Origin: Massilia agri
Lineage (GTDB): Bacteria > Pseudomonadota > Gammaproteobacteria > Burkholderiales > Burkholderiaceae_D
Direction of reading: 5' to 3'
Assembly: GCF_024753255.1 (NCBI RefSeq)
Contig: NZ_JANUHA010000005.1
Span: forward strand, 279,902 to 343,901
DNA length: 64,000 nt
Position 1 is the first letter of the stretch, and each line of letters opens with the position of its first letter. The position numbers were made by a program, and so were the translations under genes. Under the pieces are notes generated by a model, which saw only the letters and a program-made list of their open reading frames with translations, searched no databases and was not told the DNA's origin. Of this stretch, positions 16,974-28,037 are shown piece by piece.

Positions 16974-18474
16974 CCTGAACGACATCATCGCGTGGATCCG
17001 CGCCGCCGCCCAGGGCGGCATTCTCGTTTCCGACTCGCGCCGCGTGAAGCCGGGCGACGTGTTCTTCGCCTATCCGGGCGATGCCGCGGATGGACGCAAA
17101 TTCATCGGCGCGGCGATCGCCGCCGGCGCCGCCGCCGTCGTGTACGACGAACAGGATTACGCGTGGGACCCGGCGCACGGCGTCGCCCACCGCGGCGTGC
17201 CGGAACTGAAGAAGCATGCGGGCCTGATCGCCCACGCCGTGCTCGAACAGCCCGACAGCGGCATGTTCACGGTCGGCGTCACCGGCACCAACGGCAAGAC
17301 CTCGATCGCGGTGTGGACCGCGCAGGCGCTGGCGCGCCTGGGCGAGACCGCCGCCATCGTCGGCACCCTGGGTGTCGGCCTCGTGAAAGGCAAGGCCGAA
17401 CCGAGTTTCGATGCCACCGGCTATACCACGCCGGACGCGGTGCTGCTGGCGCAGACCCTCGCCGACCTGCGCGCGCAGCAGGCCAGTGCGCTGGCCATCG
17501 AAGTCTCGTCGATCGGCCTGGTGCAGGAACGCACGGCCGGCATGCATTTCGACGTCGCCATCTTCACGAATCTCACCCGCGACCACCTCGACTTCCATGG
17601 CGACATGGCGAGCTACGAGGCGGCCAAGGTCAAGCTCTTCGAGTGGCCGAAGCTGGGCGCCGCCATCGTCAACCTGGACGACCCGGCCGGCCTGCGCCTG
17701 GTGGCGCACCTGCGCAGCAATTTCGCGTCGCTGCCGGTCATGGGCTACACGCTCAGGGACGAGGCGGCCATCGACGGCGTGCATCTGCTGCGCGCAACGA
17801 ACATCCGCAGCCGCAATGCGGGAACCGAGTTCCAGCTCGAATCGCCTGCCGGTTCGGCGCTCGTGAAAACCCAGCTGGTCGGCCACTTCAACGTCAGCAA
17901 TGCGCTGGCGGTGCTGGGCGCGCTGCTGGCGCGCGATGTGCCCTTGAAGAACGCGGTCGAGGCCATCGAAGCCCTGGCCCCGGCCCCGGGCCGCATGCAG
18001 CAGGTCGGCGGCCAGGATGCGCCGATGGTCGTGATCGACTACGCGCACACCCCGGACGCGCTGGAGAAGACCCTGGCCGCGCTGCGCCAGGTGGCTTCCG
18101 AGCGGGGCGGCGAGTTGTGGTGCGTGTTCGGCTGCGGCGGCGACCGCGATCCGGGCAAGCGTCCGCAGATGGGCAGGATCGCCCAGGCGGCGGACCACGT
18201 GCTGGTCACCAGCGACAACCCGCGCAGCGAAGACCCTGCGAGCATCATCGCGCAGATCGTGGTCGGGATGGACAAGGACTACCAGGCGGTGGAAGACCGG
18301 GCGACCGCGATCCTGCTGGCCGTGAAGAACGCCGGCAAGCAGGACGTGATCCTGCTGGCAGGGAAGGGCCACGAGCCCTACCAGGAAATCAAGGGAAAGA
18401 AGATTCCATTTTCGGACGCCGACCATGCTTCGCTGGCCTTGACCGCGCGGCTTACCATGATGAGGACGCATTGA
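16963..18474 (+). CDS. murE: UDP-MurNAc-L-Ala-D-Glu:meso-DAP ligase MurE
   Basis: 503 residues. It has the Mur ligase P-loop TGTNGKTS (about 107-114), the carbamylated-lysine region and C-terminal SDNPRSEDP. The DNPR motif marks meso-diaminopimelate-adding enzymes, as expected for a Gram-negative. It adds the third residue of the stem peptide in the cytoplasm. The stop and the murF start share one base (TGATG at 18472-18476). Confidence 0.97.
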   Translation: MALDLNDIIAWIRAAAQGGILVSDSRRVKPGDVFFAYPGDAADGRKFIGAAIAAGAAAVVYDEQDYAWDPAHGVAHRGVPELKKHAGLIAHAVLEQPDSGMFTVGVTGTNGKTSIAVWTAQALARLGETAAIVGTLGVGLVKGKAEPSFDATGYTTPDAVLLAQTLADLRAQQASALAIEVSSIGLVQERTAGMHFDVAIFTNLTRDHLDFHGDMASYEAAKVKLFEWPKLGAAIVNLDDPAGLRLVAHLRSNFASLPVMGYTLRDEAAIDGVHLLRATNIRSRNAGTEFQLESPAGSALVKTQLVGHFNVSNALAVLGALLARDVPLKNAVEAIEALAPAPGRMQQVGGQDAPMVVIDYAHTPDALEKTLAALRQVASERGGELWCVFGCGGDRDPGKRPQMGRIAQAADHVLVTSDNPRSEDPASIIAQIVVGMDKDYQAVEDRATAILLAVKNAGKQDVILLAGKGHEPYQEIKGKKIPFSDADHASLALTARLTMMRTH

Positions 18475-19844
18475 TGCGCGCTACCCTAGCACAACTCGTC
18501 GCTGCTATTCCTGGCGCACAGCTGGTGGGCGGTGACGTGGCATTCGATGGCGTCTCGACCGACAGCCGCACGGCGCCCGCCGGCGCGCTGTTCGTGGCGC
18601 TCAAGGGCGAGACCTTCGATGCGCACAGCTTCCTCGACCAGGTGGCAGGACGCGGCGTGGCAGCCGTGGTGGTACATGCGCTGCCGGAAGGCTGGACCCT
18701 GCCTGCCATCGTGGTGCCCGACACCCTGGTGGCGCTGGGCCGCATCGCGAACAGCTGGCGCGCGCGGCACGCGATTCCCGTGATCGGGGTGACCGGATCG
18801 AACGGCAAGACCACGGTCAAGGAAATGATCTCCGCCATCCTGGCCGCCGCCTTCGGGGAAGAGGCGCGCCTGGCGACCCAGGGCAACCTGAACAACGAGA
18901 TCGGCGTGCCGCTGACCCTGTTCCGCCTGGGCAGCCAGCACCGCGCGGCCGTGATCGAGATGGGCATGAACCATCCGGGCGAGATCGCCCGCCTGGCCGC
19001 CATCGCCCAGCCGACGGTCGCCATGGTCAACAACGCCCAGCGCGAGCACCAGGAATTCATGCACACGGTGGAAGCGGTGGCGCGCGAGAACGGTTCCGTG
19101 CTCGAAGCCCTGCCAGGCGACGGAGTCGCGGTGTTCCCGGGAGACGATACCTATACGGAGCTGTGGCGCGGCCTGGCGAAATGCGACGTGCTGACCTTCG
19201 GCCTGGGCGAGGCCTGCGACGTGCGCGCCACCTACGCCCCGAACGGCTTCGGCAACACCCTGCAGGTCAGCGCGCGCGGCGCGCAATTCACGGTGGAGCT
19301 GGCCGCGGCCGGCGAGCACAACGTGCGCAATGCGCTGGCGGCGATCGCCAGCACCCTGGCGGCCGGCATTCCCCAGGACGCGATTCGCCGCGGCCTGGAA
19401 TCCTTCGCGCCGGTCGGCGGCCGCCTGCAGCGCAAGCAGGCCGCGGGCGGCGCCACCGTCATCGACGACACCTACAACGCCAACCCGGACTCGATGCGCG
19501 CCGCGATCGACGTGCTGGCGGCGTACCCGGCGCCGCGCATCCTGGTGGCCGGCGACATGGGCGAAGTCGGCACGCAGGGTAAGGAATTTCACGAAGAAGT
19601 CGGTGCCTACGCCCAGCAGCGTGGCATCGAACACGTGCTCGCCACCGGCGAACTCACGCGCAGCATGAGCGCCTCGGGAGCACGGCATTACGAGCAGTTC
19701 GACGCATTATTGGCAGCACTGGATTCAACACTGGGCGGCAATAGCAAAGCGACTGTGCTGGTGAAGGGCTCGCGCTTCATGAAGATGGAGCGCGTGGTCC
19801 AGCACCTGACCGGATCAACTGAATCTAAAAAGGACGCCCACTAA
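18474..19844 (+). CDS. murF: UDP-MurNAc-tripeptide:D-Ala-D-Ala ligase MurF
   Basis: 456 residues from ATG 18474. The frame is open far upstream inside murE, but homology begins here ([15 protein letters not shown]). It has the P-loop [12 protein letters not shown] (about 107-118), MGMNHPGEI (about 161-169) and [13 protein letters not shown], the MurF signature. It adds D-Ala-D-Ala made by Ddl, encoded downstream in the same operon. mraY begins 1 base after its stop. Confidence 0.97.
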   Translation: MRATLAQLVAAIPGAQLVGGDVAFDGVSTDSRTAPAGALFVALKGETFDAHSFLDQVAGRGVAAVVVHALPEGWTLPAIVVPDTLVALGRIANSWRARHAIPVIGVTGSNGKTTVKEMISAILAAAFGEEARLATQGNLNNEIGVPLTLFRLGSQHRAAVIEMGMNHPGEIARLAAIAQPTVAMVNNAQREHQEFMHTVEAVARENGSVLEALPGDGVAVFPGDDTYTELWRGLAKCDVLTFGLGEACDVRATYAPNGFGNTLQVSARGAQFTVELAAAGEHNVRNALAAIASTLAAGIPQDAIRRGLESFAPVGGRLQRKQAAGGATVIDDTYNANPDSMRAAIDVLAAYPAPRILVAGDMGEVGTQGKEFHEEVGAYAQQRGIEHVLATGELTRSMSASGARHYEQFDALLAALDSTLGGNSKATVLVKGSRFMKMERVVQHLTGSTESKKDAH

Positions 19845-19845
19845 C

Positions 19846-21015
19846 ATGCTTCTCTGGCTTGCCCAATACTTCCAGGACTACATCGGTCCGCTGCGCGTGT
19901 TCAACTACATCACCTTCCGCGCGGTGTTCGCCACCATCACGGCGATCGCCATCGGCCTGATCTGCGGCCCGGCCGTGATCCGCAAGCTGACCGCGATGAA
20001 GGTCGGCCAGGCCGTGCGCACCTACGGTCCGCAGACCCACCTGGCCAAGCACGGCACCCCGACCATGGGCGGCGTACTGGTCCTGATCTCGATCGGCATC
20101 TCGACCCTGCTGTGGTGCGACTTGTCGAACCGCCTGATCTGGCCGGTGCTGGTCGTGACCATGGGCTTCGGCGCGGTCGGCTGGGTCGACGACTACCGCA
20201 AGGTGGTCTACAAGGACCCGGAAGGCATGCGCTCGCGCGAAAAATACTTCTGGATGTCGCTGATCGGCATCGCCTCGGCGCTGTACCTGGCTTTCTCGGT
20301 CTCGGCCGCGAACCCCTGGCAGGTGCTGCAGCTGTTCTACGCCTGGGTGCAGTCGGGCTTCTCCATGACCCTGCCGCCGAAGGCCGACCTGATCGTTCCC
20401 TTCTTCAAGTCGATCAGCTACCCGATGGGCGTGTGGGGCTTCATCGCGCTGACCTATTGCGTCATCGTCGGTTCCTCGAACGCGGTCAACTTCACCGACG
20501 GCCTGGACGGCCTGGCCATCATGCCGACCGTGATGGTCGGCGCCGCGCTCGGCCTGTTCGCCTATCTCACCGGCAGCGTGACCTATTCGAAATACCTGTT
20601 CATCCCTTACATCCCCGGCGCCGGCGAACTCCTGATCTTCTGCGGCGCGATGGCGGGGGCGGGCCTGGCCTTCCTCTGGTACAACGCGCACCCGGCCCAG
20701 ATGTTCATGGGCGACGTCGGCGCGCTGGCCCTGGGCGGCGCGCTCGGTACCATCGCCGTCATCGTGCGCCAGGAAATCGTCCTGTTCATCATGGGCGGCG
20801 TGTTCGTGGCCGAAACCCTGTCGGTGATCATCCAGGTCACCTGGTTCAAGTACACCAAGAAGCGTTACGGGGCGGGGCGCCGCGTCTTCCTGATGGCGCC
20901 GCTGCACCACCATTTCGAACAAAAGGGCTGGAAGGAGACCAAGGTCGTGGTCCGCTTCTGGATCGTGACCATGATGCTGGTCCTGATCGGCCTGTCTACC
21001 CTGAAGCTGCGCTAA
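19846..21015 (+). CDS. mraY: Phospho-MurNAc-pentapeptide transferase MraY
   Basis: 389 residues, about ten membrane segments. The catalytic aspartates are at VDDYRK (115-116) and in the NFTDGLDG motif (215-222). A conserved [10 protein letters not shown] lies near the C-terminus. It makes lipid I on undecaprenyl phosphate in the inner membrane. It lies between murF and murD; the next gene starts 4 bases after its stop. Confidence 0.97.
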   Translation: MLLWLAQYFQDYIGPLRVFNYITFRAVFATITAIAIGLICGPAVIRKLTAMKVGQAVRTYGPQTHLAKHGTPTMGGVLVLISIGISTLLWCDLSNRLIWPVLVVTMGFGAVGWVDDYRKVVYKDPEGMRSREKYFWMSLIGIASALYLAFSVSAANPWQVLQLFYAWVQSGFSMTLPPKADLIVPFFKSISYPMGVWGFIALTYCVIVGSSNAVNFTDGLDGLAIMPTVMVGAALGLFAYLTGSVTYSKYLFIPYIPGAGELLIFCGAMAGAGLAFLWYNAHPAQMFMGDVGALALGGALGTIAVIVRQEIVLFIMGGVFVAETLSVIIQVTWFKYTKKRYGAGRRVFLMAPLHHHFEQKGWKETKVVVRFWIVTMMLVLIGLSTLKLR

Positions 21016-21019
21016 ACGA

Positions 21020-22519
21020 ATGAACTACGAAGGCAAAACCGCACTGGTGCTGGGCCTGGGTGAATCCGGGCTGGCGATGGCGCAATGGCTGGCCCGTTGC
21101 GGCGCGCGCGTGCGCGTGGCCGACACGCGTACCGAGCCGCAGCGCCTGTTCGCCCTGCGCCAGGCGGTGCCGAACGCCGATTTCCTCGGCGGCGAGTTCG
21201 GCGAGAGCCTGCTGGACGGCGTGGATTTCGTCGCGGTCAGCCCGGGCCTGGCCCCGGATCGCGAGCTGGCCGTGGTGAGTCCGGCCGCGCGCGAGCGCGG
21301 CATTCCCGTGTGGGGCGAGATCGAGCTGTTCGCGCAGGCGCTCGCGCACCTGCGCAGCGAGCGTTCGTACACGCCGAAAGTCATCGCCATCACCGGCACC
21401 AACGGCAAGACCACGGTCACCAGCCTGACCGGCCTGCTGTGCCGCCGCGCGGGCCTGTCGACCCGCGTCGCCGGCAACATCAGCCCGGCGGCGCTGGACG
21501 TGCTGCGCGAATGCCTGGACGGCGAAGACCTGCCGCAAGCCTGGGTGCTGGAGCTGTCGAGCTTCCAGCTGCACACCACCTTCAGCCTGCAGGCCGATGC
21601 GGCGACCGTCCTGAACGTGACCCAGGACCACCTGGACTGGCACGGCAGCATGGACGCCTACGCGGCGGACAAGGCGCGCATTTTCGGGAGCGACACCATC
21701 CGCGTGCTGAACCGCGACGACGCCACCGTGATGCGCATGAAGGCCGTCGAGACGCCGGCCTTCACCTTCGGCACCGGCGAACCTGTGGAGCCGGACAGCT
21801 TCGGCCTGATCAACGAGCGCGGCGTGCTGTGGCTCACGAATGCCGTCGCGCTCGATGACGAGCCTTTGAAAAAGCTGAAAAAGGGCGAGATCGCGCCGCC
21901 CGTGGAAGTCACCGTCAATCGCCTGATGCCGGCCGACGCGCTCAAGATCCGCGGCCTGCACAATGCCTCGAACGCACTGGCCGCGCTGGCCCTGTGCCGC
22001 GCCTGCGGCCTGCCGCTGGCGCCGCTGCTGCACGGCCTGCGCGAGTACGCGGGCGAGCCGCACCGCGTGGAGCTGGTCGCCAATATCGACGGCGTGGACT
22101 ATTACGACGACAGCAAGGGCACCAATGTCGGCGCCACCGTCGCCGCCCTGGAAGGCCTGGGCAAGGCGTTCGCGGGCGAAGACCAGCAGATCCTCCTGAT
22201 CGCCGGCGGCGACGGCAAGGGCCAGGACTTCGCGCCGCTGGCAGGACCAAGCTCGCGCTACGTGCGCGCCGTGCTGCTGATCGGCCGCGACGCCCCAAGC
22301 GTCAAGGCCGCCATCGAGCCGACCGGCGTGCCGGTCTTCGATCTCCCGGGCCTGCCGGAAGCGGTGCGCCGCGCAAGCGGTCTCGCGCGTCCGGGTGACG
22401 CGGTGCTGCTGTCGCCGGCCTGCGCCAGCCTCGACATGTTCACCAACTACGCGCACCGCGCGCAGGTGTTCGTCGACGCCGTCCGCGACATCGCACTGGA
22501 AAAGGGGCAGGAGATCTGA
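21020..22519 (+). CDS. murD: UDP-MurNAc-L-alanine:D-glutamate ligase MurD
   Basis: 499 residues, about 60 longer than the E. coli enzyme. Part of the excess is a charged insertion ([12 protein letters not shown]) in the central domain. A Rossmann-like N-terminus ([12 protein letters not shown]) binds the UDP substrate, with the P-loop [12 protein letters not shown] (about 125-136) and YYDDSKGTN in the C-terminal domain. It adds D-Glu. Its last base overlaps the ftsW ATG (TGATG). Confidence 0.96.
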   Translation: MNYEGKTALVLGLGESGLAMAQWLARCGARVRVADTRTEPQRLFALRQAVPNADFLGGEFGESLLDGVDFVAVSPGLAPDRELAVVSPAARERGIPVWGEIELFAQALAHLRSERSYTPKVIAITGTNGKTTVTSLTGLLCRRAGLSTRVAGNISPAALDVLRECLDGEDLPQAWVLELSSFQLHTTFSLQADAATVLNVTQDHLDWHGSMDAYAADKARIFGSDTIRVLNRDDATVMRMKAVETPAFTFGTGEPVEPDSFGLINERGVLWLTNAVALDDEPLKKLKKGEIAPPVEVTVNRLMPADALKIRGLHNASNALAALALCRACGLPLAPLLHGLREYAGEPHRVELVANIDGVDYYDDSKGTNVGATVAALEGLGKAFAGEDQQILLIAGGDGKGQDFAPLAGPSSRYVRAVLLIGRDAPSVKAAIEPTGVPVFDLPGLPEAVRRASGLARPGDAVLLSPACASLDMFTNYAHRAQVFVDAVRDIALEKGQEI

Positions 22520-23736
22520 TGGCCTTCCAGATTCCATTCAAGTTTTCCGCTTCAAACAGCGACGCGACCATCGCGGCCCGCAGCCGTCCGTCGAAAATGA
22601 TGGATTACGACCAGCCGCTGGTCTGGGTCACCGTGCTGCTGATGCTGTTCGGCCTCGTGATGGTGTATTCGGCGTCGATTGCGCTGCCGGACTCGCCGAA
22701 GTTCGCCTATTTGCAGGACAAGAACGAGTACTTCCTCTATCGCCAGATGATGTACATCGGCGTGTCGATGGCCGCAGCCGCCGTGGTGTTCCAGGTCCCG
22801 GTCGCCGTGTGGCAGAAGTACGCGCCGCTGCTCTTCATCGGCACCCTGGTGCTGCTGGTGATCGTGCTGATCCCGGGCATCGGCGTCTCGGTCAACGGCG
22901 CGCGCCGCTGGCTGCCGCTGAAGGTCATGAACCTGCAGCCCTCCGAGCTCATGAAGATCGCCGCCGTCCTGTACGCGGCCGATTTCACGGTACGCAAGCA
23001 GGAATACATGCACAAGCTGACCAAGGGCTTCCTGCCGATGATGGTAGCGATCGGCCTGGTCGGCATGCTGCTGCTGCTCGAGCCCGACCTGGGCGCCTTC
23101 GGGGTGATCGTCTGCATCGCCATGGGCATCCTGTTCCTGGGCGGGATCAATATCGTCTGGTTCGGCGGCATCGGCGCGCTGCTGGTCCTGATCTTCGTGA
23201 CCATCATCGCCCTGTCGCCGTTCCGCCGCGCGCGCATGTTCGCCTACCTCGACCCCTGGGAGGAGGGCAATGCGCTGGACAAGGCTTATCAATTGACCCA
23301 CTCCCTGATCGCTTTTGGCCGCGGCGAGTTCTTTGGCGTGGGCCTGGGCGGCAGCGTGGAAAAGCTGTTCTACCTGCCGGAAGCGCACACCGACTTCATC
23401 ATGGCCGTGATCGGCGAAGAACTGGGCCTGGCCGGCGTGCTGGTCGTGATCGCCATGTTCTACTGGCTGGTGAAACGCGCCTTCGACATCGGCCGCCAGG
23501 CCATCGCCCTGGACCAGACCTTCGCCGGCCTTGCCGCGAAAGGCATCGGCATCTGGATCGGCGTGCAGACCTTCATCAATATGGGCGTGAACCTGGGCCT
23601 GCTGCCGACCAAGGGCCTGACCCTGCCGCTCATGAGCTTCGGCGGCTCGGGCGTGCTGTTCAACTGCGTGGGCCTCGCGATCCTGCTGCGGATCGACTAC
23701 GAGAACCGTGTCCGCATGCGCGGAGGCCGCACATGA
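22519..23736 (+). CDS. ftsW: Septal peptidoglycan glycosyltransferase FtsW
   Basis: 405 residues of the SEDS family, with about ten membrane segments after a polar 30-residue N-terminus. Diagnostic stretches are MVYSAS, the [14 protein letters not shown] loop and [10 protein letters not shown], which carries the SEDS catalytic aspartate. The GEELGLAG and [16 protein letters not shown] motifs also match. It polymerises glycan strands with FtsI. Overlaps murG by four bases. Confidence 0.96.
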   Translation: MAFQIPFKFSASNSDATIAARSRPSKMMDYDQPLVWVTVLLMLFGLVMVYSASIALPDSPKFAYLQDKNEYFLYRQMMYIGVSMAAAAVVFQVPVAVWQKYAPLLFIGTLVLLVIVLIPGIGVSVNGARRWLPLKVMNLQPSELMKIAAVLYAADFTVRKQEYMHKLTKGFLPMMVAIGLVGMLLLLEPDLGAFGVIVCIAMGILFLGGINIVWFGGIGALLVLIFVTIIALSPFRRARMFAYLDPWEEGNALDKAYQLTHSLIAFGRGEFFGVGLGGSVEKLFYLPEAHTDFIMAVIGEELGLAGVLVVIAMFYWLVKRAFDIGRQAIALDQTFAGLAAKGIGIWIGVQTFINMGVNLGLLPTKGLTLPLMSFGGSGVLFNCVGLAILLRIDYENRVRMRGGRT

Positions 23737-24809
23737 CGAAGCGTCTCATGGTCATGGCGGCCGGCACCGGCGGCCACATCTTCCCGGGCATCGCGATCGC
23801 GCAGACCATGCGCGCGCGCGGCTGGGAAGTCTCGTGGCTGGGCACGGCCCACGGCATGGAGACCGACCTGGTGCCGAAGGCCGGCATCCCGATGGACAGC
23901 ATCGATTTCGCCGGCCTGCGCGGCAAGGGCCTGAAACACACCATCACGGGGGCTTTCAAGATGCTCGGCAGTTTCGTACGCTGCCGCGGCTACCTGGCCA
24001 GGCGCAAGCCGGATGTGGTGCTGGGAATGGGCGGCTACGTCACGGTGCCGGGCGGGGTGATGGCGCGTTCGCGCGGCGTGCCGCTGGCCCTCGTGAATGC
24101 CGACGCGGCCCTGCTGCTGTCGAACAAGACCTTGAGCCCGATCGCCCAGCGCGTGCTGTTCGGCTTCCCGGCCGATTTCGGCAAGGCGGCCGGCAAGGCG
24201 GTCGTCACCGGCAATCCGGTGCGCCGGGAGATCCTGGACCTGCCCGTACCCGCCGAGCGTTTCGCCGGCCGTACCGGCCCGCTGCGCATCCTGGTGGTGG
24301 GCGGCAGCCTGGGCGCCAAGGTGCTGAACGACAGCGTGCCGGCGGCCTTGGCAAGCATCGACCCCGCGGTGCGTCCGATCGTGACCCACCAGTCGGGCAA
24401 GAAGAATATCGCGGCCCTGCGCGCCGCGTATGCGCAGGCCGGCGTCGACGCCAACGTGGTCGACTTCATCGACGACATGGCGGCCGCCTACGGACAGGCC
24501 GACCTGGTGATCTGCCGCGCCGGCGCGATCACGGTGTCGGAGCTGACGGCGGCCGGCGTGGCCAGCGTGCTGGTGCCTTTCGTGGCCAGCACCACCAGTC
24601 ACCAGCGCGACAACGCGGTCTGGATGGCGGGACAGAAGGCGGCCGTGTACCTGCCGCAGGGCGAACTGAATCCGCAGCGGTTGGCAAGCCTGCTGCAATC
24701 GACGTCGCGCGAGGACTGCCTGCGGATGGCGCAGTCCGCGTACGGCGTCGGCAAGCGTGATGCAAACGAGGCGATCGCGAACGAACTTGAAAGACTGGCA
24801 GGCACATGA
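23733..24809 (+). CDS. murG: Lipid II synthase MurG (N-acetylglucosaminyltransferase)
   Basis: 358 residues from ATG 23733, which overlaps the ftsW stop. It has the N-terminal [13 protein letters not shown] loop, a second Gly-rich loop GGYVTVPGG, the UDP-GlcNAc site [11 protein letters not shown] and [19 protein letters not shown] fold enzyme at the inner face of the membrane, it turns lipid I into lipid II. The four-base overlap with murC suggests coupling. Confidence 0.97.
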   Translation: MTKRLMVMAAGTGGHIFPGIAIAQTMRARGWEVSWLGTAHGMETDLVPKAGIPMDSIDFAGLRGKGLKHTITGAFKMLGSFVRCRGYLARRKPDVVLGMGGYVTVPGGVMARSRGVPLALVNADAALLLSNKTLSPIAQRVLFGFPADFGKAAGKAVVTGNPVRREILDLPVPAERFAGRTGPLRILVVGGSLGAKVLNDSVPAALASIDPAVRPIVTHQSGKKNIAALRAAYAQAGVDANVVDFIDDMAAAYGQADLVICRAGAITVSELTAAGVASVLVPFVASTTSHQRDNAVWMAGQKAAVYLPQGELNPQRLASLLQSTSREDCLRMAQSAYGVGKRDANEAIANELERLAGT

Positions 24810-26194
24810 AACATAAGATCAAGAACATTCACTTCGTCGGCATCGGCGGCAGCGGCATGAGCGGCATCGCCGAGGTGCTGCTCAACCTGGGCTACAACGT
24901 CTCGGGCTCGGACCTGTCGAGCAATGCCGCCAGCCAGCGCCTGGCCGAGCTGGGCGCGCGCGTCCATACCGGCCACTCGGCCGAGCACGTGGTCGGCGCC
25001 AACGTGGTCGTGACCTCGACCGCCGTCAACGAAGCGAACCCGGAAGTCGTCGCCGCCCGCGCCGCCAAGGTGCCGGTGGTACCGCGCGCCATCATGCTGG
25101 GCGAACTGATGCGCCTGAAGCGCGGCATCGCGATCGCAGGCACCCACGGCAAGACCACCACCACCAGCCTGGTCGCCTCGGTGCTGGCCGCCGGCGGCAT
25201 GGACCCGACGTTCGTCATCGGCGGCCGCCTCACCGCCGCCGGCGCCAACGCCGCGCTGGGCTCGGGCGAGTACATCGTGGCCGAGGCGGATGAGTCCGAC
25301 GCCTCCTTCCTGAACCTGTCGCCGATGATCGAGGTGATCACCAACATCGACGCCGACCACATGGACACCTACGAGCACGACTTCGAGAAGCTGAAGGCGG
25401 CGTTCGTGAACTTCACCCACCGCCTGCCGTTCTACGGCCGCGTCATGCTGTGCATCGACGATCCGCACGTGCGCGCCATCCTGCCGCAGGTGACCAAGCC
25501 GGTGACCACCTATGGCTTCGCGGAAGACGCGGAAGTGCGCGCCCTGGACGCCCACGCGATCGGGGTGCAGATGCACTTCACCGTGCGCCAGCAGGGCTAC
25601 CCGGATGCGAAGTTCGTGCTGAACCAGCCGGGCATGCACAACGTGCAGAACGCCTGCTCGGCGATCGCCATCGCGCGCGAGATCGGCATTTCTGACGAGG
25701 CCACCAACCAGGGCCTGCAGGAATTCCGCGGCGTCGGCCGCCGCTTCACCCGCTACGGCGAGGTGGCCATCCCCGGCGGCGGCAGCTTCACCCTGGTGGA
25801 CGACTTCGGCCACCACCCGGTCGAGACCGAGGTGACCCTGGCCGCCGCGCGCGCCGCCTACCCCGGCCGCCGCCTGGTGCTGGCCTTCCAGCCGCACCGC
25901 TACAGCCGCACCCGCGACCTGTTCGAGGACTTCGTGAAGGTGCTGGCGACCCCGGACGTGCTGCTGCTGGCCGACGTCTACCCGGCCGGCGAGGCGCCGA
26001 TCGTGGCCGCCGACGGCCGCGCCCTGGCGCGCGCGCTGCGCACCGGCGGCAAGGTGGAACCGATCTTCGTCGAGGCGATCGCCGACATGCCCGCCGCCAT
26101 CCTGAATGCGGTGCGCGACGGCGACGTCGTCATGACCATGGGCGCCGGCTCGATCAGCGGCGTCCCGCACCAACTGACATCTGCAAAGGCCTGA
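24806..26194 (+). CDS. murC: UDP-MurNAc:L-alanine ligase MurC
   Basis: 462 residues. The N-terminal UDP-binding motif [19 protein letters not shown] (about 10-28) is followed by the P-loop [11 protein letters not shown] (about 112-122), [10 protein letters not shown] and the C-terminal DFGHHPVE. It adds the first stem-peptide residue. ddl follows after 6 bases; murB is not in this cluster, a common arrangement. Confidence 0.97.
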   Translation: MKHKIKNIHFVGIGGSGMSGIAEVLLNLGYNVSGSDLSSNAASQRLAELGARVHTGHSAEHVVGANVVVTSTAVNEANPEVVAARAAKVPVVPRAIMLGELMRLKRGIAIAGTHGKTTTTSLVASVLAAGGMDPTFVIGGRLTAAGANAALGSGEYIVAEADESDASFLNLSPMIEVITNIDADHMDTYEHDFEKLKAAFVNFTHRLPFYGRVMLCIDDPHVRAILPQVTKPVTTYGFAEDAEVRALDAHAIGVQMHFTVRQQGYPDAKFVLNQPGMHNVQNACSAIAIAREIGISDEATNQGLQEFRGVGRRFTRYGEVAIPGGGSFTLVDDFGHHPVETEVTLAAARAAYPGRRLVLAFQPHRYSRTRDLFEDFVKVLATPDVLLLADVYPAGEAPIVAADGRALARALRTGGKVEPIFVEAIADMPAAILNAVRDGDVVMTMGAGSISGVPHQLTSAKA

Positions 26195-26200
26195 TCCATC

Positions 26201-27196
26201 GTGAATACGAACGCAACCACTTCTACCTTCGACCCGGCTTCCTTCGGCAAGGTCGGCGTGCTCTTCGGCGGCCGTTCCGCCGAACGCGACGTGTCGATCA
26301 TGTCCGGCACCGGCGTGCTGAACGCATTGAAGAGCCGCGGCGTCGACGCCCATCCCTTCGACCCGGGCACCCAGAGCCTGGCCGAACTGGCCCAGCAAGG
26401 TTTTGATCGCGTCTTCATCGCGCTGCACGGCCGCTACGGCGAAGACGGCAGCCTGCAGGGCGCCCTCGAGCAGCTCGGGATTCCCTACACGGGCAGCGGC
26501 GTGATGGCGTCCGCCGTCGGCATGGACAAGATCACCACCAAGAAGATCTGGAAGATGGACGAGATCCCGACGCCGGACTACATGACCATCGACCCGTCCA
26601 CCGACCTCGACGAAGTCCTGGTCGCCCTCGGCCTGCCGATGATCGTCAAGCCGCCGCTCGAAGGCTCGACCATCGGCATCAGCAAGGTCAGCAAGGCGGA
26701 CGAGCTGAAGGCCGCCGTCGACGTCGCCCTCGGCTTCGACCCCGTGGTGCTGGCCGAGGAATTCGTGACCGGCCGCGAATTCACCGTGGCGGTGCTGGGC
26801 AGCGGCAAGACCGCCCGCGCCCTGCCGATCGTCGAGATCGTGGCTCCCGAAGGCAACTACGACTACCAGAACAAGTACTTCACCGACGACACCCAATACC
26901 ACTGCCCGGCGCCGCTGGATGCGGCCCTGACGGAAGAAATCCAGCGCCACGCCGTGAACGCCTACCGCGCCCTCGGCTGTGAAGGCTGGGGCCGGATCGA
27001 CGTGCTGGTGCGCCAGGAAGACATGCGTCCCTTCCTGCTGGAAGTGAACACCTCGCCGGGCATGACTTCGCACTCGCTGGTGCCGATGGCCGCGCGCGCG
27101 GTGGGCATCAGCTACGAAGACCTGTGCCTGGAAATCCTGGCGTCGGCGCGCCTCAAGATGGCCAAGAATATGGCTGACGTCAAAGGCGAGGGTTAA
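26201..27196 (+). CDS. ddl: D-alanine:D-alanine ligase
   Basis: 331 residues from GTG 26201. ATP-grasp fold: GVLFGGRSAERDVSIMSG (about 14-31), HGRYGEDGSLQGALE, KPPLEGSTIGI (about 149-159) and the metal-binding LLEVNTSPGMTSHSLVP near the C-terminus. It makes the D-Ala-D-Ala used by MurF. The N-terminus is about 10 residues longer than usual. It is the cluster-encoded, DdlB-type copy. Confidence 0.96.
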   Translation: MNTNATTSTFDPASFGKVGVLFGGRSAERDVSIMSGTGVLNALKSRGVDAHPFDPGTQSLAELAQQGFDRVFIALHGRYGEDGSLQGALEQLGIPYTGSGVMASAVGMDKITTKKIWKMDEIPTPDYMTIDPSTDLDEVLVALGLPMIVKPPLEGSTIGISKVSKADELKAAVDVALGFDPVVLAEEFVTGREFTVAVLGSGKTARALPIVEIVAPEGNYDYQNKYFTDDTQYHCPAPLDAALTEEIQRHAVNAYRALGCEGWGRIDVLVRQEDMRPFLLEVNTSPGMTSHSLVPMAARAVGISYEDLCLEILASARLKMAKNMADVKGEG

Positions 27197-27202
27197 TAGC
27201 GC

Positions 27203-28024
27203 ATGTGGCATGACGTCCGCGCCCTCAACGCAAGCGCCAGTTCGCTCATGGCGTTGACGGTGCTCGCCGTTCTCGCGTCGATCGTGTGGTGGCTGTCGCA
27301 GCTGCCCATGTTCTCGCTGCGCGCGGTGACGGTGGAAAGCATGTACGAGATCCCGCTGCGCCACGTGAACGAGCTTACGGTGCGCAACGGGGTGATCGGC
27401 AAGATCCGCGGGAATTTCTTCACCACGGACCTGGAGCAGGTGAGGGCGACGTTCGAGACCGTGCCCTGGGTGCGCCGCGCCACGGTGCGCCGCGAGTGGC
27501 CGAACCAGCTGATCGTCGAGGTCGAGGAACACGAGGCGCTCGGCACCTGGGGCGACGACCGCCTGCTGTCGGTCAAGGGCGACGTCTTCACCGCCAACCT
27601 GGCCGAGGCCGACGACGACCACGCGCTGCCGGCCTTCGAGGGCCCGAAGGGGAGCGAGAAGCAGGTGCTGGCGCGCTTCACGGAGCTGCGCACCCTGTTC
27701 GCGCCCGTCCAACTGGCCCCGCAGGCGCTGTCGCTCTCGGAGCGTTACGCCTGGACCGTGAAGCTGGACAACGGCATGAGCGTGGCCCTGGGCCGCGAGC
27801 AGGACAGCGATACCTTGAAGAAGCGCGTGCAGCGGCTGGTGGGCGTCTACCCGCAGCTGGTCGCGCGACTGCAGGAAGGCCGCATCGACACCATCGACAT
27901 GCGCTACCCGAACGGCCTGGCGCTGTCCTCGGCGGCGCTGGCGGTGCCGGAAGATGCCAGCAAGCCGGTGAAGCCGGCCAAGAAGAAACCGAATCAACCT
28001 AACAAAACAAGCAAACAAACATAA
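27203..28024 (+). CDS. ftsQ: Cell division protein FtsQ
   Basis: 273 residues. A short cytoplasmic part, one membrane segment (about 14-34), a POTRA domain (about 38-105, FSLRAVTVESMYEI to VEEHEALGTW) and the FtsQ beta domain (to about 245) are followed by a Lys/Pro/Asn-rich tail (about 248-273). It links FtsL/FtsB to the divisome in the periplasm. The basic tail is unusual in length; its role is unknown. Confidence 0.95.
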   Translation: MWHDVRALNASASSLMALTVLAVLASIVWWLSQLPMFSLRAVTVESMYEIPLRHVNELTVRNGVIGKIRGNFFTTDLEQVRATFETVPWVRRATVRREWPNQLIVEVEEHEALGTWGDDRLLSVKGDVFTANLAEADDDHALPAFEGPKGSEKQVLARFTELRTLFAPVQLAPQALSLSERYAWTVKLDNGMSVALGREQDSDTLKKRVQRLVGVYPQLVARLQEGRIDTIDMRYPNGLALSSAALAVPEDASKPVKPAKKKPNQPNKTSKQT

Positions 28025-28037
28025 GCAGGCAACAGCA

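Noticed and set aside
16992..18473. Frame upstream of murF inside murE, suggesting a 950-residue fusion
   Set aside because: The upstream part overlaps murE in another frame and is Arg/Gly-rich without homology; murF begins at ATG 18474.
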